From: Symsagittifera roscoffensis
Taxonomy: Eukaryota > Xenacoelomorpha > Acoela > Convolutidae
DNA length: 64,000 bases
Direction: 5' to 3'
Assembly (NCBI RefSeq): GCF_963678635.1
Contig: NC_087065.1
Location: 25,873,254-25,937,253, forward strand
The first letter of the stretch is position 1. Each line of letters begins with the position of its first letter. The notes beneath the pieces were generated by a model. The model did not search any database, had not been told where the DNA came from, and was given only the letters and a program-made list of their open reading frames with translations. The translations under genes and the position numbers were made by a program. Shown one piece after another: positions 63,551-64,000 of this stretch.

Positions 63551-64000
63551 AAGACTGCTCGTTTTAAGGTGAAGCCCTGAATGTTCCGACTGCCTTTTAA
63601 GGTCTATGGAGCAGTAGTAACACAAAAAAATTAAATTTAATGAAATAAAAAGAAATAAAATGAGTAAAATGAAAATAAATGAGACTTTTGTGAAAATGAT
63701 CCCCCACACGCCATACAAAGTGTAACGTGATAAATTGCGCTCCTAGTAACAAATCAATAATGGTAAATTAGTTTTCTTCAACCAATTTGGAACGATTATT
63801 AAGCCGGGTTAAATCTCCGCTTAGTTGACCTCTTAGTTAATAGCGCGAAAAAGTACGGTGTTAAATTGTATGTCTTTAAATTGTAGAACAGCGCGCGAAA
63901 TATATCGCGCAATAATTGTCCCAAATTGACCAAAATCGCAACCTTTGAACCCACATAACTTCACAAAAATTAATCACAGGTAAAATATTTTTTTCAGATT
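63551..64000 (+). repeat. GTCGGAACA repeat unit, cut by the window end
   Basis: AAGACTGCTCG with GAAGCCCTGAATGTTCCGAC, then the family body up to the last base. An internal duplication around GCGCGAAA (63843, 63893) is specific to this copy. Confidence 0.7.

Overview
The window is AT-rich DNA from an invertebrate animal. It has host genes with introns and consensus splice sites, many short DNA-transposon relics, and a cluster of insertions of one very large LTR retroelement family. A run of exactly 200 Ns (37968-38167) marks a scaffold join. I cannot name the species. Host genes are sparse: three 3' exons of an SLC10-type (bile acid:sodium symporter-like) gene at 56.8-60.3 kb, exons of a rhodopsin-like GPCR at 39.6-44.9 kb, and one or two isolated exon candidates.

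The centre is an 18,895-bp endogenous-retrovirus-like Ty3/gypsy element (copy E, 18096-36990, + strand). Its two direct 410-bp LTRs differ at one position that I could see. They start TGGAACC, end AACTCA and are flanked by the 4-bp target duplication AGTA. In order it holds: a PBS-like site, an Arg-rich leader ORF, a structured leader, a basic 155-aa protein (ORF A), gag with a CCHC knuckle, aspartic protease, RT-RNase H-integrase (1349 aa), a conserved spacer, two adjacent small membrane proteins, a Ser/Thr/Pro-rich ORF4, an Env-like glycoprotein, a short ORF overlapping the env stop, a roughly 540-codon gene with no recognised family (ORF X), a probable intron, a long conserved 3' untranslated region and the 3' LTR. 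This is about two to three times the usual size of a Ty3/gypsy element, and many neighbouring ORFs touch or overlap (26-nt overlap, TAAATG, 12-nt overlap, ATGA).

Relatives surround it. Copy C (1-7549, + strand) is badly decayed; its 3' half was deleted down to the last ~37 bp of the LTR. Copy A (12739-16934, - strand) is a 4.2-kb deletion derivative with target duplication GAAA. Copy D is the outer end of a minus-strand LTR at 37821 running into the gap. An old LTR scrap lies near 46.7 kb. Comparing E with A and C shows which parts of the element are conserved: the two small membrane ORFs, ORF X, the pol-to-small-ORF spacer and two islands in the 3' UTR.

E is young by its LTRs, yet its reading frames carry a gag stop and several breaks. 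Most of the frame breaks look like loss of a single base. Either it moved with help from other copies, or some breaks are recoding, splicing or assembly errors.

The rest (7.6-12.7 kb and 38.2-64 kb) is intron or intergenic DNA filled with three short repeat families: hAT-type MITEs (CAGGGGCGGAT ends, 8-bp target duplications), a ~515-bp unit ending GTCGGAACA (one head-to-head dimer), and foldback palindromes built on CATACAATTTCCATATATGG. There is also a 42-bp minisatellite and several isolated hairpins. I saw no rRNA, tRNA gene or CRISPR array.
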